Positions 32,440 through 45,645 of a stretch of DNA of 64,000 bases are shown in pieces. The notes beneath the pieces were generated by a model. The model was not told the origin of the DNA. It did no database searches and saw nothing but the letters and a program-made list of their open reading frames with translations. Each line of letters opens with the position of its first letter. Position 1 is the stretch's first letter. The position numbers and the translations under genes are program-made. The stretch is from Gnetum montanum (taxonomy: Eukaryota; Streptophyta; Gnetopsida; Gnetales; Gnetaceae), in the NCBI GenBank assembly GCA_015680685.1, contig MNCI01027256.1:209173-273172 (forward strand), given 5' to 3'.

Positions 32440-32560
32440 GATTTGTATATATAGACTATTTTCTGCTGCATTGACAAGGTCTTGTATATGGGGTCTCATA
32501 TACATAGGGGGTTCATCAACAAGTACCCATTTACTAAGGTTTTATTTCAACTTGGATTTC
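32440..32560 (-). promoter_or_regulatory. Candidate internal promoter upstream of the third ORF, element A
   Basis: On the minus strand a TATA element, CTATATATACA (TATATATA at 32446-32453), precedes the third ORF by several hundred bases. A short duplicated motif lies upstream of it (CCCTATGTATATGAGACC and CCCCATATACAAGACC). Element B has TATATATA at the equivalent place. Promoter activity is inferred only. Confidence 0.4.
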
Positions 32561-32599
32561 TCAAGAAATACAAGGGGTTTTCTGATGAAAGTGGGATCC

Positions 32600-34090
32600 A
32601 TGTAGTCCCAGAAAAGTCAAGATTTTGATGAAATAATTAAAGAGGGTTGTTGAAAGTTCTAAAATTGAAAAATATAATGGAGAATGTGTTCATTGAAGAA
32701 ATTTCCCTAAGGAGTACATAGTTGGATGCATTAGATGGAATGCACAAAGGTTTAGATTGCAAGAATGTCTAAGGATGAGGTACTTGACTAACCCAACCAA
32801 GAGATATGCAAGTGGGTCCTCCCCATAGTAGGTACATGCCTCTTTTTCCCTTTCATAACCTCAACCTAAGGAGTCTGTGGGCCCCATAGATGATTAACAA
32901 TTATGAAAGTTAAGGACCAAAACTAGAAGAATCTACCTAATATTTTAGGCACGTAAAACCAATATATCGAACAGGGACATGGATAATGATAGTGAGGTAA
33001 GTCATGGAAAGTATAAATCGATGAGAGAGAAAGTGGAATGGAGTTCATGATTAATGTCACACAAAGTCCTTCATGGATTTTGTGGTTAAATGACTTGATA
33101 AAATCTATCCTTAGTTTAGACCAAAACCAACCATGTTTAGTGACTTCACATCACCACTTTAAGACCAATCCATCCTCTTGAGAAATAAGAGTGTTCTCAT
33201 AGAGCAAACACTATTCCTTATAGAGAAAAAAAGAGAAGCAGGAAGTGAGGATGGGTCTTAATTAGAAGGGACTATCAGGCATGGGTAACATGCCTTTCTA
33301 GTCCCATAACCAATGTTTGTAGCCTATTATTCTGTCTAAGGGGTGTGCTTTGAATTTCCATCATTTTTCATTTTTATCATATATTTCTTCTTCTTCTTCT
33401 TTTGGTATGGAAACCACACCATGTAAAGAATTATTAAACTTCCTATGATTGGTTAACACGAAATGGTAAGAAATCTATGAAAATGTTCATGCACCCAAGT
33501 AAGTAGAAGGGTACATAGAATATTAAGTCCCCTTGAAGTCACACCTTATTCAAACCCTTGAATCCTTTCCAAGTTTGGAAACTACCAAGCTCACAAGTTA
33601 TTTAAAGTTTTACTTAATGAAAAGGGACCTCATACTTTCAAAATAAGGAAAACCATAGAGTTTGTGAATGGGTGGATGTCATGGACTCATATTCTATTCC
33701 ATTAAAAATAAACCATGTCTTAGTTATCCTTACCAAAATTCACAATAGAAACTAGACATTAGCAATCAAAAATAATAAGTACAAACCACCATAACAATAG
33801 CTATAACACCATTGTGTCTTGTTGGCACAAAGCACTTTATTAGAAGAAATTTTAGAAAATCACACCCAAAACAAAGAAAATTATACAAGAAATTGCAAAA
33901 TATTCAAGAAAAATTAAATGTACCAACAATGGTATAAAATAAAAAATGGCGTAAAATAGGAAAAAATTATTAAAAAAAGGTGTGAAATAAACAAAGTGTA
34001 AAACAAAAAATAGAAGAATGGAGAAGTCATGTAAATGGTTCGTATAGATGGCCATCTTCCCCATGATTGAGTTAGAAGGAGGAGATTCGA
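32600..34090 (-). other. Non-coding region between integrase and third ORF, element A
   Basis: Contains the conserved blocks GCAAGTGGGTCCTCCCC (about 32810) and GGCATGGGTAACATGCC (about 33278-33294) in plus-strand notation, shared with elements 2, B and C, and a short TTC microsatellite near 33387-33402. No coding signal was seen. Confidence 0.6.
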
Positions 34091-34099
34091 AAGATTGAG

Positions 34100-35100
34100 T
34101 GAGGTTGTTCATCTAATGGGGTGTTGCTTCCATTGGCTTGCTTGGGCTCATGGAAAGGTTTGACTTGTGTGTTGACTAGTTGCTTTTTGTTTGGGCTCTC
34201 AAGTTTGTAGATCAACATGGCACTAGAAGGAAAGGTTTCATAAATGATATAANNNNNNNNNNNNNNNNNNNNNNNNNNNNNNNNNNNNNNNNNNNNNNNN
34301 NNNNNNNNNNNNNNNNNNNNNNNNNNNNNNNNNNNNNNNNNNNNNNNNNNNNNNNNNNNNNNNNNNNNNNNNNNNNNNNNNNNNNNNNNNNNNNNNNNNN
34401 NNNNNNNNNNNNNNNNNNNNNNNNNNNNNNNNNNNNNNNNNNNNNNNNNNNNNNNNNNNNNNNNNNNNNNNNNNNNNNNNNNNNTAATTTATGTTCAACC
34501 CCTACGCATTGCATGAGCTTATGAAAAGTGGTGCCTATGAAATGGGTTCCATTGTCAAAAATTAGTGCATGTGGCACCCCAAACCTGTTTATAATGTGTT
34601 GTTGAAAAAATCAAGTAGTAGTGGATGATGTACAGTCAATGATGACTACTGCTTCTACCCATTTAGTATAGTAGTCAATGATGATGATAATGTATGCCTT
34701 TTCATTAGACATGGGTGTGATGGGACCCATGAAGTCTATGCCCCATATGTCAAAGGGTTCCAGTGGTTGGATCCATTGTTGAGGTCCCTTCATTCACATG
34801 GTCATCCCACCATATTATTGATAGCATTCACAAGATTAAATAAATTGGTGGACATCCTTGAAGATTATTGGCCAATACTACCATGCCATTAGAATTTTAA
34901 TGATTGTGTGTCTACCTACATAGTGGCCTTTGCAAGGGACCTCGTGAGCATCTTGGAGAATGCACAGTTGATTAGTATCAGGGACACACCAATGAACCAA
35001 GCCATCAACACACACCCTCTAAAAGTATCTATTGACTTTCATGAAGTGCTTGGCTTAATGAAGAAATGGTTGTTTCTTCCTATGGTCCAAATATTGTGGC
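34100..35100 (-). pseudogene. IN: Integrase of element A (interrupted by a gap)
   Basis: From the 5' side: the zinc-finger region (DAHEVPCKGHYVGRHT, with both His present, but the second Cys pair altered), QQWIQPLEPFDIWGIDFMGP with the first catalytic Asp, YYTKWVEA, and LIFDNGTHF with the second Asp. A run of N (34253-34484) follows, then the tail SSAMLIYKLESPNKKQLVN. By comparison with element 2 about 490 bases belong in the gap, not 232. The catalytic Glu and the GPY motif fall inside the gap, so activity cannot be judged. Confidence 0.87.
34253..34484. other. Assembly gap in integrase of element A
   Basis: 232 unknown bases. Homology to element 2 (about 22648 to 23139) predicts about 490 bases here. 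Confidence 0.9.
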
Positions 35101-36720
35101 ATCTCTTGAGTGAGAAGATATGTGAGGATGCCATCATACCATTCTGGTTCTATGGGCACTTGGTCATTAATTGCTCTAGAAAAGAGGAGTTCATCAAAAA
35201 ATTGATCAAAGAGTGGGCTCTCCTCCTCTTTATTATTTCATCTTAACTGAGAGAGATGGTCAGCAACCACATTCTTAGTCCCCTTTGTTCTACCATCGTA
35301 AGATCAAATTCTTGCAAGATCACCAGCCACTATATGACACAGGGACTCACCATTGCCTTATTCATCAACAAGCAAATGGCACTATGGTTAGTGTGTATAA
35401 ATACTTTGTACCCAAGCACATGGTGCCTAAACTTTTTGAAAGAATACACCACTACCATCAGTTCTTTCTCCATTGTGATGTAATTGAGCTATGCACCCAC
35501 AATGCTTCATCTTGCATAGTGGATGTAATATGGATGTTTCTGATCATCCAACTACGTTAGTATGGCTTTCAAGGCATAATTTGATGCATTAGTTATGATA
35601 TGAAATGGTCTTGACTAGTCTGGTGCTCATAGAATTAGAGTTTCTTCTTTAGTTGTTGGAATGCATTTTCACATTCCTTCGTCCAAAAAAATGGAGCATC
35701 TTTCTTTGTTAGCTCAACCAATGATTTTGTGATCTTAGAGAAATTCTCTATGAATTGCTGATAGTAACCACTATGCCCAAGAAATGACTAGACATCTTTA
35801 ACTATTTCTATTTGATAGGTTATTCCTTAGATAACCCTTATCTTTTCAAGGTCTACCTTGATCCCTACTTGTGAGATTCTATGCCCCAAGACTATGCCCT
35901 CTTGGATCATTCAATGGCTCTTTTGCTAATTAAGGTGCAAGTTTGTCTTTGCACATATTTTTAATACTTACTCAAGGTGGTCCAAGGCTTGCTCGAATGT
36001 ATCACCATAAGTGGAAAGGTCATCCATGAAGACTTCCATCCCACTACCAATTTTCTATTGAAAGATGCTCAAGACCAATCATTGGAATGTGGCAGGAGCA
36101 TTACATAAACCAAAAGACATCTTCTGATATGCAGACGTTCCCTAGGGACTCATGAATGTAGTTTTAGCCTAATCCTTTAGTGTAATTTAAATTGGATTAT
36201 AGCCACTATAACCATCCAAAAAACTATAATAGCAATGTCTAGAAATGGTGTCTAACACTTGATTGACAAATGGTAATAGAAAATGATCTTTGAATGTTTT
36301 CATGTTCATCAGCCTAAAATCAATACAAACCCACTACTTGCCACCATTCTTTGGAATAATCATGAGTAGGTTGACCCACTCATTATCCACAATAGGATAG
36401 ATGAACCCCACCTTAAGGAGTTGTTTTATCTTATCCTTGATGATTTGCTTTAATTTGGGGTTCAACCATTGCTGTGGCTGCTTCCTTGGCTTCATGGTTA
36501 GATTAGTATAGATACGATGCTAGCATATTTGTGGATCAATCCCAATGAGCTTATGATATGACCAAGCAAAGGTTGTTGGCCATATGTTAACCACTTTCAA
36601 TAGTTTCTCTTTTTATTTATGAGCAAGTTTAGCATTGATTATAACTAGCTTTTCATTTTTTAAAAATGCATATTCCATGTTAGTAGCAATAGTTTTTAAC
36701 TCTAGGGGCTCTTATTTAAA
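35101..36720 (-). pseudogene. RT-RH: Reverse transcriptase and RNase H of element A
   Basis: Read from 36720 down: linker NIWPTTFAWSYHKLIGIDPQIC, VGFIYPIVDNEWV, WVCIDFRLMNMKTFKDHFLL, FLDGYSGYN, and the catalytic FMDD near 36031-36020 followed by LSTYGDTFEQALDHLE. Then the connection GIVLGHRISQVGIKVDLEKI and SFLGHSGYYQQFIENFSKI, then RNase H to about 35200. Most breaks are stop codons at positions where element 2 has Gln (for example the N-Q-I-Q stretch after GYSGY). The FMDD box is intact, making this the best-kept RT among the three copies here. Confidence 0.88.
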
Positions 36721-36859
36721 ATTTTTAGGGATTTCCAACTCTTCCCAATAGGTATCATCATTTTCATCATTAAAGAGTTGGTAATGAACATGCTCCAGTA
36801 CATCCATGCCTATGACATAGGTGCATGTGAGGCTCTTAGTTGGTTCCATGTAAATTGTG

Positions 36860-37480
36860 TTACTCTCAAAATTAGTTGTTAGCCACTAGGTGTCCTCTTG
36901 TTTTGTGGCTATTGCATAAAGGAACCTTTGAATATCTACCTCATTTTCACATTGCTTGCATGCCAAAATGGATGTTCTTTTTATAGGCTAGAGTTTCTAC
37001 ATGTAATTGCACCCTATATGGCTATACATGATGCATGGAACTTATTTCTTCTCTATCTTTCTAATTGCATTTTCCTTGAAATTTCCAAGGAAATATCTTT
37101 AATGTCCATTCTTGCATGAATAGTACTTAGCCACATCCTTTCCATAATGATTGGAAAATCACCCTTGCAAATCTTAACTTTGATCACTAGGAAATTGGTA
37201 GGATAAGACCACCCATAGCTAGTGGTCACAACATCTTCTACTAGTCCCAATGGAACAATGATGGACTAGTTTGCCAATTCTAATTAGATATTACTCTTCT
37301 TGAGAGCTGGCAGGTTCTAGGTAGTATACATCTCATGGAAAATCATACTAACACCAGAACTTGAATTTAGAAAATCTTTGAATGGTTCATTCCCAAAAAT
37401 CTACAAATAGATAAGGGGACTTCCAAGATCAACTAATTTCCTAGGAAGGTTGCTAGCTTTGATTTAGTTAGATATAACAT
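36860..37480 (-). pseudogene. pro: Retropepsin of element A
   Basis: The open segment 37250-37053 reads MGLVEDVVTTSYGWSYPTNF, GDFPIIMERMWLSTIHARM, the C-terminal half of the protease. The preceding active-site region is degraded (FLNSSSGVSMI in place of LLDLGSGVNLI, so the catalytic Asp is Asn). The tail with the Cys-containing segment follows down to about 36870. Confidence 0.8.
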
Positions 37481-37680
37481 GAGGTAACATAATAGTGTGG
37501 ATCTTGGGAGGCATTTGATTTGAAGGGTTCTCGATTCGATGATTTGCAGAGGATAAGGAATGAGTAAGGTGGCTAGTTACATGAGTTTGTGAGGGCTTAG
37601 AAGGACTGTTGGGTTAGAAGAATGATCATTTACAAGATGTTGGTTGATTAACCAATTGTGGATTAATGATCCTTATAGTA

Positions 37681-39980
37681 TTACATTATTGTGACTAAGC
37701 TGGAAGCTAACCTTGCATGGATGGAGTAGGTGGTAGCTATGTTTAGGGTGGAGGAATAGGTGTAGGCACATGAGGAGGGTATGGATGGAATATGGGATCC
37801 CCCTAGGAGTTGGAGAATGATTTCAATGATATTCAAGAGGGTGGTAGTGATGCTAGAAAGGAGAAACATGATTGGAAGAGTCACATGGAGATAGGGGTTG
37901 CTAAACATAGTACCCATACAGATTTGGCTGCTTGTAAGGGTAGTGCTACCATGGTGGTGACATCCATGATGACTATGGTTACTACCACTACTGATACTAC
38001 TCATATGGTTATGGTGGAGTTCAACTTGGATAATAAGGTTGTTGATAGTGGAACTACTTGTGGTTGCCTTGAGGATAAGGTAATCTTCCAGGTGTTTATC
38101 TTTTTGATAGTCGTGGATTCAGAGCATACACCCCAAACCTCTATAAGTGTGACACAATAGGGCAACATCTTTTAGGATGTTCATAGTGGTAGATGTTACA
38201 TTCACCATTATTATTTGATTTAGTCACAACTTCTTCTACTACAACAGCTTTGCCCTTGCCCCTTTTGTACGCACCTTTAACTTTTTTTTTGCATCCTGCA
38301 ATCATGATCACTACTTTGCTCTCTTGATTCTTCTATGATTTTTAGAAAAATTTGGAATTTTTCATCCAATGAATCCCATATTGTGTCTACCTTAGCCAAA
38401 ATTTTAGACATAAAATTTTGGATTAGCAAGGTGTTTCATTGCACCACATCATTAAGAGGTGACTCCTCCTCACTATCACAAAAGTGGACCTCCTTCTTTT
38501 TGATGGAAGGATCCCTGTTATATTCTTTTACACTTTCATGTTTTCTCAACTCTTCTTCTTCTTCTAAAACATTCTTAATCAAAATTTGTATCTAATGGGC
38601 TCTTAATTTCAACAGTCTTCCTTGGGTGTAGATCCCAAGAATCCTTCGTGTTTCTGAGCGAAGCCCATTTATGATGTGGTGAAGTTGTTTCCTTTGATAG
38701 TAACCATGGCCAAGGCATTGGTGTAATAATGAATAATATTTTCCCATGGTGGCATCCAAGGGTTCATGTGTTCCTTGCTTCCATCCTTATATTTTCCTTC
38801 ACAAGTTTGACACTTTGGAGTAGGTTTGATACTTGTCATTAAACAGTTCTAGCATTATACTCCATTGATGGATTGACTTTGGTTCCAGAGACTGGTACTA
38901 GCTTTTTGCTTATTTGATGAATGTTCTAGGGAGAAAATTGATCTTTTGCCAATAATTTTTAATATTTTGTAAGGCATAGGCTTCATGAAAGGCTTGTAGA
39001 TGTGTTTGAGGATCTAATTTATATGCCCCCTCAGATCTACTAATATTTTTCATGTCTAGCTACTTGATTCAATTATCTTTCACATGTTTGGTAGGAATTC
39101 TGACAACCTTTGTGATGTTGAGCATATTTTGAGTGGCTAGTAGAGGTACATCATCATCATCTTGATGATTCTTATGATGCCCTTTGCCATCTCTTGGTTC
39201 ACGGTGGTCTCTACGATTATCATTGTTGTCCCTTCACCTGCAGTTCTTTTTAGATTTAGAGGAGGAAGCTTAGCTAGATGAAGAGGGAAAAAAGGGAGGA
39301 GGACTACCACCACTATGGTGTCTACCACTACCTCTCTTCTTGTCACAGCCACAATCCTTAGAGTGATCATCATTATGCTTGTTTGAGGTCCCACTTCAAC
39401 TCCCTTTCTTAGAGCTCCCATGACCATGGGACTCACTGTTATCAAAACTTGGATTGTTGATTACTGATTTAGGATTTGGGTTTAGCTCCCCTTCACCAAA
39501 TTCAAGAGGTGGAGAGTCTACATGTTGAGAACCCTCACAAAGAGGTTCCTCATCATCCTTTTTATTTAGTAGGAACAACGGATTAATGAACCATTTTCCC
39601 TTCATTGCTTCACAATGCTTTGCCTATTGCCAATCTCATTTGCATTGTGTCTTACTAGGATGGTAGTCCTAGAAGTCATGATCTTTCACAATGTACTCTC
39701 TGTGAAGCTCCTTGATGCCCAACCTTATAAGAGTTTGGAGCAGTATCTTGGGAATAGATTGATCAAGTGGCAATACAATGTTCCCCTCCATGTCTTGCCA
39801 TTGCATTTGTTCATCCTGATGAAGCACATAAGTGAAATTGGGTACAAACTCATCAAGATGAGTGTACACCANGACATAAGTGAAATTGGGTACAAACTCA
39901 TCAAGATGAGTGTACACCAATCTACATTCTTATGGTACTATTGACTTAGAATTGTCTTGCCTATGAGAAGAAGAAGATAT
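37681..39980 (-). pseudogene. gag: Gag of element A, start codon lost
   Basis: The expected start is at 39980-39978, where ATG has become ATA, followed by SSSSHRQDNSKS. The N-terminal domain reads VYTHLDEFVPNFTYV and MEGNIVLPLDQSI, and is artificially duplicated around the N at 39872. A basic Ser/His-rich segment lies near 39130-39440, then the capsid core (LDPQTHLQAFHEAYALQN, YQSLEPKSIHQWSIMLE, HHIINGLRSETRRILG) at about 39020-38600, the acidic segment, and a knuckle in which one Cys is lost (CNIYHYEHPKRC, near 38195-38160). The segment 38100-37690 is the Gln/Pro/Tyr-rich linker. Confidence 0.85.
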
Positions 39981-40120
39981 TTTTATTAGAAATAGTTTCT
40001 CATTGTTCTTGTAGTATAGTTTTGATTAATTGTTATGATTTAACTTTGTTGGGTTCCTTTCAACAATGTTGAGTAATTTTCATTAATACTAGATTGATAG
40101 CACATGGTATTGGCTAAGAA

Positions 40121-40138
40121 TCCTTGGAAATGGCACTA
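40121..40138 (-). promoter_or_regulatory. Primer-binding site of element A
   Basis: On the minus strand TAGTGCCATTTCCAAGGA, a diverged tRNA-Asp-type PBS one base from the LTR. Confidence 0.65.
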
Positions 40139-40139
40139 A

Positions 40140-40993
40140 TGATAAGCAGCAAGGTATCCCTATGTCCAACCATACGAATCACTAAGTTGTTCATGCGTGA
40201 TCTAGTCGAATTCCATGGATTCCTAGTGTTCTCATACACTGGGTTAAATCTAGAAGGTGAATCTAATTATGGAATGATCATTGTCTTTCCAACTACACTT
40301 GTGAGGCTCAATAGTATACTTAAGTGTAATTGAAGCACATGATTTTTATTGTTTTTTATTTGGTTTGCCTAAGGTTGGTAATAGATTAAGAATAAATTGA
40401 TTAACTAGTTCAACTAATTTTATTGGTAATTGATAACTAACTATCCTAACATAAGCATCTAGTCCCACTTTCTGTACACATCTTAAACACATACAACACT
40501 TTTAGGTGACTAAGCATTAAGTGCTATTGGGGTTACCAAGTATTATACGTATGCTCGAAGTGGTCATACTTATTTATGCTAGTCTATTTAGCTTAATTAA
40601 TTACTTAAAGTCTTAATTATCTTAGCTTAATTAATCTCTTAATTAATGAAAACAATAAATGCATAAATAAATCATTAAGCTAATCCAAGTGCTACAAGGT
40701 TTATCAAAAAGCTTTTTTTTATTACTGCACACACTATGGTGCTCAGGTACAATAGTGCTCAAATAAAGATCCATACACTCCTTGACTCCTACTACAGGCA
40801 CTTAGAAAATTATTCTATATTTTACAAAAAAAAATTACAAGAGTTCTACTAGCAACTGAAATTCAAACTTCCCATTAACATGGCTAGGGTGACATATTTA
40901 TAGACCTACTAGGATGCCATGTCGACGGGATCCCATTGACATGGTTATGTAGATGGTATCTTGTTAACATAGCCAATCGAAGACTCTTCATTA
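40140..40993 (-). repeat. 5' LTR of element A
   Basis: 854 bases from TGATAAG to TTCATTA in plus-strand order, so both ends have decayed by one base from the canonical sequence. Carries the minus-strand TATA element near 40900 (TATAAATATG), the R pair and U5, as in the 3' copy. Confidence 0.87.
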
Positions 40994-43378
40994 GAAATCA
41001 CTAACAACAAAGGAAACCAATTTAAAGATCTAAGCATGTATAGCAAAAATAATCATAAAAAAATATGAAACATTTTAGGTATTACATGAAATGCTAAAAC
41101 TCATCAATATATTTGGATATCATATATTTTAAATACAACATGCAATGCTAAATTTTGAGAAGAAAAAAAAGCTTTCAAAGTCATCTAAATCTAGTATACA
41201 TCCATCCTTCACAATAAACAAGTGACAAAAATTTGTTGCACTAAGTAATAAAAACTTGATTTCAGAAAAAGTTACAAAATTTAATCAAAACTACACATTT
41301 GACACCTTCTCTTGGCCTTCCAGTTTCCTTGGCATTTTCTCAATATCATTCAATGTCAATTAGAAGGTCAAATGAGGTCTCAAAAGTTTAGAACCAGCAC
41401 TTTGGTGAAAAATTAGCATTAACATCACCTTGATAGGTCATCACATTTATCAAAGCTAAAGGTCCAACTTGTTATTTTCAAACTTATCATAAACTTTGAA
41501 CAAGTTACACTTAACTTCAAGATCAATTTTAGATACACCAAGTTGAAATTGGCAACTTTTGGCTTATAAATATAAACTCAAAATATAAAATTTATGCCAA
41601 TTTAAGGAAATTTGAGAATATTTTTCAAATTTTAGGAGATCAAGAGCATGAGCGCCTATCACCATTGCAACACCTACATGCTTTACGATCATCTTTTGCA
41701 CCTTTTGCATCATTTTTAGAGATAGAATTTTCAAGCTTCTACAACATATTCCAAAGTTAAAATTCTAGTGTCAATGCTAGGATCCTTAGCCAAAATAGCC
41801 TCGTTGTGGCCCAAAATTAATTCTAGATTGTATTTACATCTTCCCCATCCATATCCTAACCTTCTAGCAGTTTAATTCTACTCTCAAAACCTACATTTTC
41901 CTTGCAAATTAGGTTTCTATTATCAATTTTATTACACTTACGTTTATCATCAATGCTTGTAGTTGCAACTTTCTATAGGAGCTGAACACTTTGTTGCCTA
42001 TTAATAAAGCATTGTCTTATTTAAGAAGGGATTCGATACCTGTTCCTCTCACTGACATGGCTTCCCCTCCTCAACCCCCACATCATAGTATTAACATTTC
42101 AATATTTTAGGCTATTTTATATATGTTTTATACTTGAACTTTATTCTATCACTCAAAGTCTATTGTATACTTCATCTTTTGGTAGCTTACACAGTCTTTG
42201 TTTTTCAACAATTTACACTTTGTCAGTTTAGCATTAAAACCTTACTTTTTCATTATCCCCTTGCTATTTCTAGTTCATATGCAATAGGAAAAGTTTGTAT
42301 TGAATTGAAGGTTTCATGCCTTCTCATTTCATAATTATTGATATATCAAGGGTTATAAAAATCCAAAAACCATTTACGGTTGTGTGATAAGTATTTCAAT
42401 ACTTAGTTTATCAAGGTGTCTTCATAGAAGTGTGAAGAACATTTTTGTAGTAACAATACCTTTAGTCAAATTATTTTGGATTCTTGACAACCCCCCACAA
42501 AATAGTATGTTGGATCATGCTCATGGAAAAAAAATCTTCTATATGGTGATATGGTGCCTTCCAGTTAATTTACAAATGACTCATTTCTATTAATCAAAGG
42601 AAAAAAAAGTTAATTTCATAGAAACTATTAACATTATTAAACTCTGTTGTTTTGCTTTTCATTCTAAAATCAATTGGCAAAGAACTCAATCCATTCATTC
42701 CAATTTTAATGACATATGTTTATGGATTTATAGGTTCAATATTAAATGACTTTTCTCTAACCAATTGTTTTGTACTTTTAAGAATTTATTTAGCTCTCTT
42801 AAATACTCACATGCATACAATGAATTCTTAATAAGAAGAAAACTAGCGCTTTGAATTAGGTGGTCATACCTTCATTAGCTAGTAGACTTATTTTTTACTC
42901 TCATTTCATTAGTTCTTTTTCAATTTCATTTCTTTTATTTGTGGATTCTTCAAATCCACTAATGATTTTATCAATAAAATTCTTCAATTTTATTTATAAG
43001 AAAACTCTAATGACTAAAAAGTATTTAAGCATTTGGCTTGAAATACCTAGAAGCAACTTAAGTAGCATGATAGTTTAGGAAGCCCTTCTTTACATGTGCA
43101 AGATCATCTTCTAATGAAAAAAAAATGATTTATTAGATCTTTATAGGATCATGAAGATTGAAAAAATCTTATTTAGCTATTGTTTGCTAATAGGGTTATT
43201 TACTATTCTAAAGGTAGATAAGGAATGTCCTAAGTAATATGATTTTTCTTGATCTTAATGAAAGGTTTACATATTTTCCAGGAAATTTAGAAATGTCATT
43301 GTAAAGTTAAAGGATATATTTCTTTGAAGTGTGATGGATTTAATCTCAAAAACCTTCAAAGTCATTCTCCTTGATTGT
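40994..43378. other. Intergenic DNA between elements A and B
   Basis: About 2.4 kb. Adjacent weak open frames on the plus strand at 42134-43078 share no motif I recognise. On the minus strand near 41680-41650 a short Cys-containing stretch (KACRCCNGDRRSC) is seen without context. No gene is claimed. Confidence 0.45.
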
Positions 43379-44249
43379 TGATGAGTGGTGGAGCAATCTA
43401 ACACTCAACCATACAAGTCATAGGTGTTCATGTGCAACCAAATCGTAATTCATGGATGAAGCAATGTTAACATGCTAGTAATTGGTTTAAATTCAATACT
43501 GTTGTCTTTCCATGTGGAGTTAGTAAAGTCTATGGGTATGGTTTACCTCACAATGAGATTTATGATATTTGATGTTAGTAGGCCATCGTTACTCCTAGCA
43601 AACATAATGGAAATGAAAATGGTTTCTAAATCTAAGTAAATCAAGTAAATGGATCTATTTAGGCCTATGATGATGAGCATCCATTCTTGATCATCAGTAC
43701 AAACCTTGGGCTTTGTGTAACTACTACTAGGATACCAAGTGCACTGCTACTAGGCATACCAAGCAATAGCACTATTGGGTTACTAAGCAATTATACTTAT
43801 GTGCTCGAGATTAGGCATACTCATTCCACTTAGTCACAATAGTAATAGTAAAGTGCATGGAATAGTAAAACATGAACTAGGAAAATAGTGAACGTTATGC
43901 TGAGTTAAAATGGTAAAATAGGAGAATGCTACAATAGTGAGAAATAGCTTGATCTTTATTTCCAGTCACAGCCCAAGTACAAGATGTTTAAACAAAGATG
44001 TTGTGCACTAAGTCACACTACACTACAGGAATTCACACTTCTAGGTGCTAAATTATGAAAAAGAAAAAACTAAAATAGTTCTACTACTATGGAATGAAAA
44101 CCTATGCAAATTTGTGCACCTAAGTTTTGTATTTATAGGTTACACACATCTCGTGATATAGGATATATGATGATGTAGCTTGTGCTACGATATCAAATCT
44201 ATGACATCATAGTTACTATGTCATTAGTTAAGAAAATTTAACTCTATCA
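43379..44249 (-). repeat. 3' LTR of element B
   Basis: 871 bases, TGATGAG to CTCTATCA in plus-strand order. Minus-strand TATAAATAC is near 44140-44150. In R the pair is TCTTTGTT with AATAAAGA, so one G-U replaces A-U in the stem. U3 carries GATATC-like units near 44155-44215. Confidence 0.87.
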
Positions 44250-44752
44250 TGCCTCCACTACTATTTGGAAACTCATCCTTGAGTTAAAACAAAATGAGGA
44301 AAGAGTTCCTTACAAAATTAGGAGGTAGATTTGCATGATACTAAATGTCACAGTGGTGTTTACAAAATTGACATAATTTATGACAGAAAAACTAGACCAA
44401 AACAAAACAAGTTGATGAAGCTTGATGTACCCTAAGTAGCTCCTAGTGGTGATGGCTCCTTCATCAATTGTTTCCCCTTATCATCAGGCTTTTGAAATTT
44501 GTATCTATTGAGTAGCGTCTGAAGTTTCTCTTCCTCTATTCTGGGTTCATGTACCATCCATGGTAATTATGCGATGTGTAATGGGGCTAGTACATCTCAT
44601 GGATATGGTAGCTGCAAAAACATATGACTAGCCTTAACATACCATGTCGTAAACTATCTCATTTCCTCCTCCAATGTTCTAGCCATCTTGTATAACTCCT
44701 GATAGTCTATCATTCTTTTGTCTAGGTTTGTTGTAACATATTTCTACCCTTT
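44250..44752 (-). other. Element B internal segment between PPT and the element C insertion
   Basis: Starts with a diverged PPT (GTAGTGGAGGCA on the minus strand, 44261-44250) and continues as the 3' end of the third-ORF region until interrupted at 44752. CCTTT at 44748-44752 is one copy of the element C target duplication. Confidence 0.7.
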
Positions 44753-45645
44753 TGATGAGTGGCGAGGTACCCCTATACCCAACCATACGAACCACAAGTG
44801 TTCACACACGATCCGGTCAAATTCCGTGGTTGGGACTAGCTGTGGCATCTAGATCACTATGCATTAATCGTAGTTTGTTGTCTTCCCACTTGGACTAGTG
44901 GTAGCTTTGTCACATATGGTTTAGTCTAGAGTGAGGAATATGATTTTTATTATTTTATTTTTTATTATTTTATATTTTATTATTCTATGATTAACAATAG
45001 GTTGAAACTTGATTTATAATCAATTAAACTAATCTAGTTGCTAATTAATAATTAACTACCCTAACATAAGTATCCAATCCCACTCCCTGTGCACATCCTG
45101 AACACATATAACACTGTTGGGTTACCAAATGTTAAGTGTTGCTGGGATTACTAAGAGTCATACACATGCTTAAAGCAGTCATACTTATGTGCTTAATTAA
45201 TTAACATGCATTAAAATGTAAATATTAACTAAGTACATGAAAAGTAAATTGCATGGAAAGTAAATCTAATCTAAGTCAAAGTGCTACAATGAATAAGAGT
45301 TAATCTCAATCTTATTGCCATTCATGGAATATGTCTAGGTACATTGCCACTTAAATAAGACTTCATACAACTCACTTAAATCCACTCTGTGGGTATTCAC
45401 CAACTATTCTCTAAGATTATGGAATAAAACTGCAAGAATTTGGCTACTCTATTGACAAAACTATGAAAAACTAATGCAAAACTATTGCCAAATTAGGAGC
45501 CTATGCACTATATTTATAGGCTAGTGTATACCCCACAATGTCAGATACCCAACATTATGCCTTGGATCTGGCATCAAATACCTGAGATTGAGGCTTCGAC
45601 GTTGGGTACCTGACATCAGAGCAAATGAAAAAATGTGTTTCATCA
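44753..45645 (-). repeat. 3' LTR of element C
   Basis: 893 bases. In R the hairpin arms read TCTTATT and AATAAGA: both differ from other copies in a matching way, so pairing is kept although the AATAAA signal is lost. A run of TTTTATTATT units near 44945-44990 makes it longer than the 5' LTR. Confidence 0.88.

Larger units (their letters stand above)
27928..40993 (-). mobile_element. Element A: full-length 13-kb Athila-like retrotransposon with third ORF
   Basis: Minus-strand element. From its 5' end: LTR 40993-40140, PBS 40138-40121, gag, protease, RT, RNase H, integrase (with a gap), a non-coding stretch with conserved blocks, a third ORF, PPT and 3' LTR 28915-27928. The flanks are GAAAT (40994-40998) and AAAAT (27923-27927), a 4-of-5 target duplication. 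The gag start codon has become ATA and stops are scattered. RT can be followed nearly end to end. This copy and element B define the complete architecture of the family in this window. Confidence 0.9.

Noticed and set aside
42134-43078. Cluster of plus-strand open frames suggesting a gene
   Set aside because: Frames are short, AT-driven and hydrophobic by composition, with no conserved motif or splice logic.
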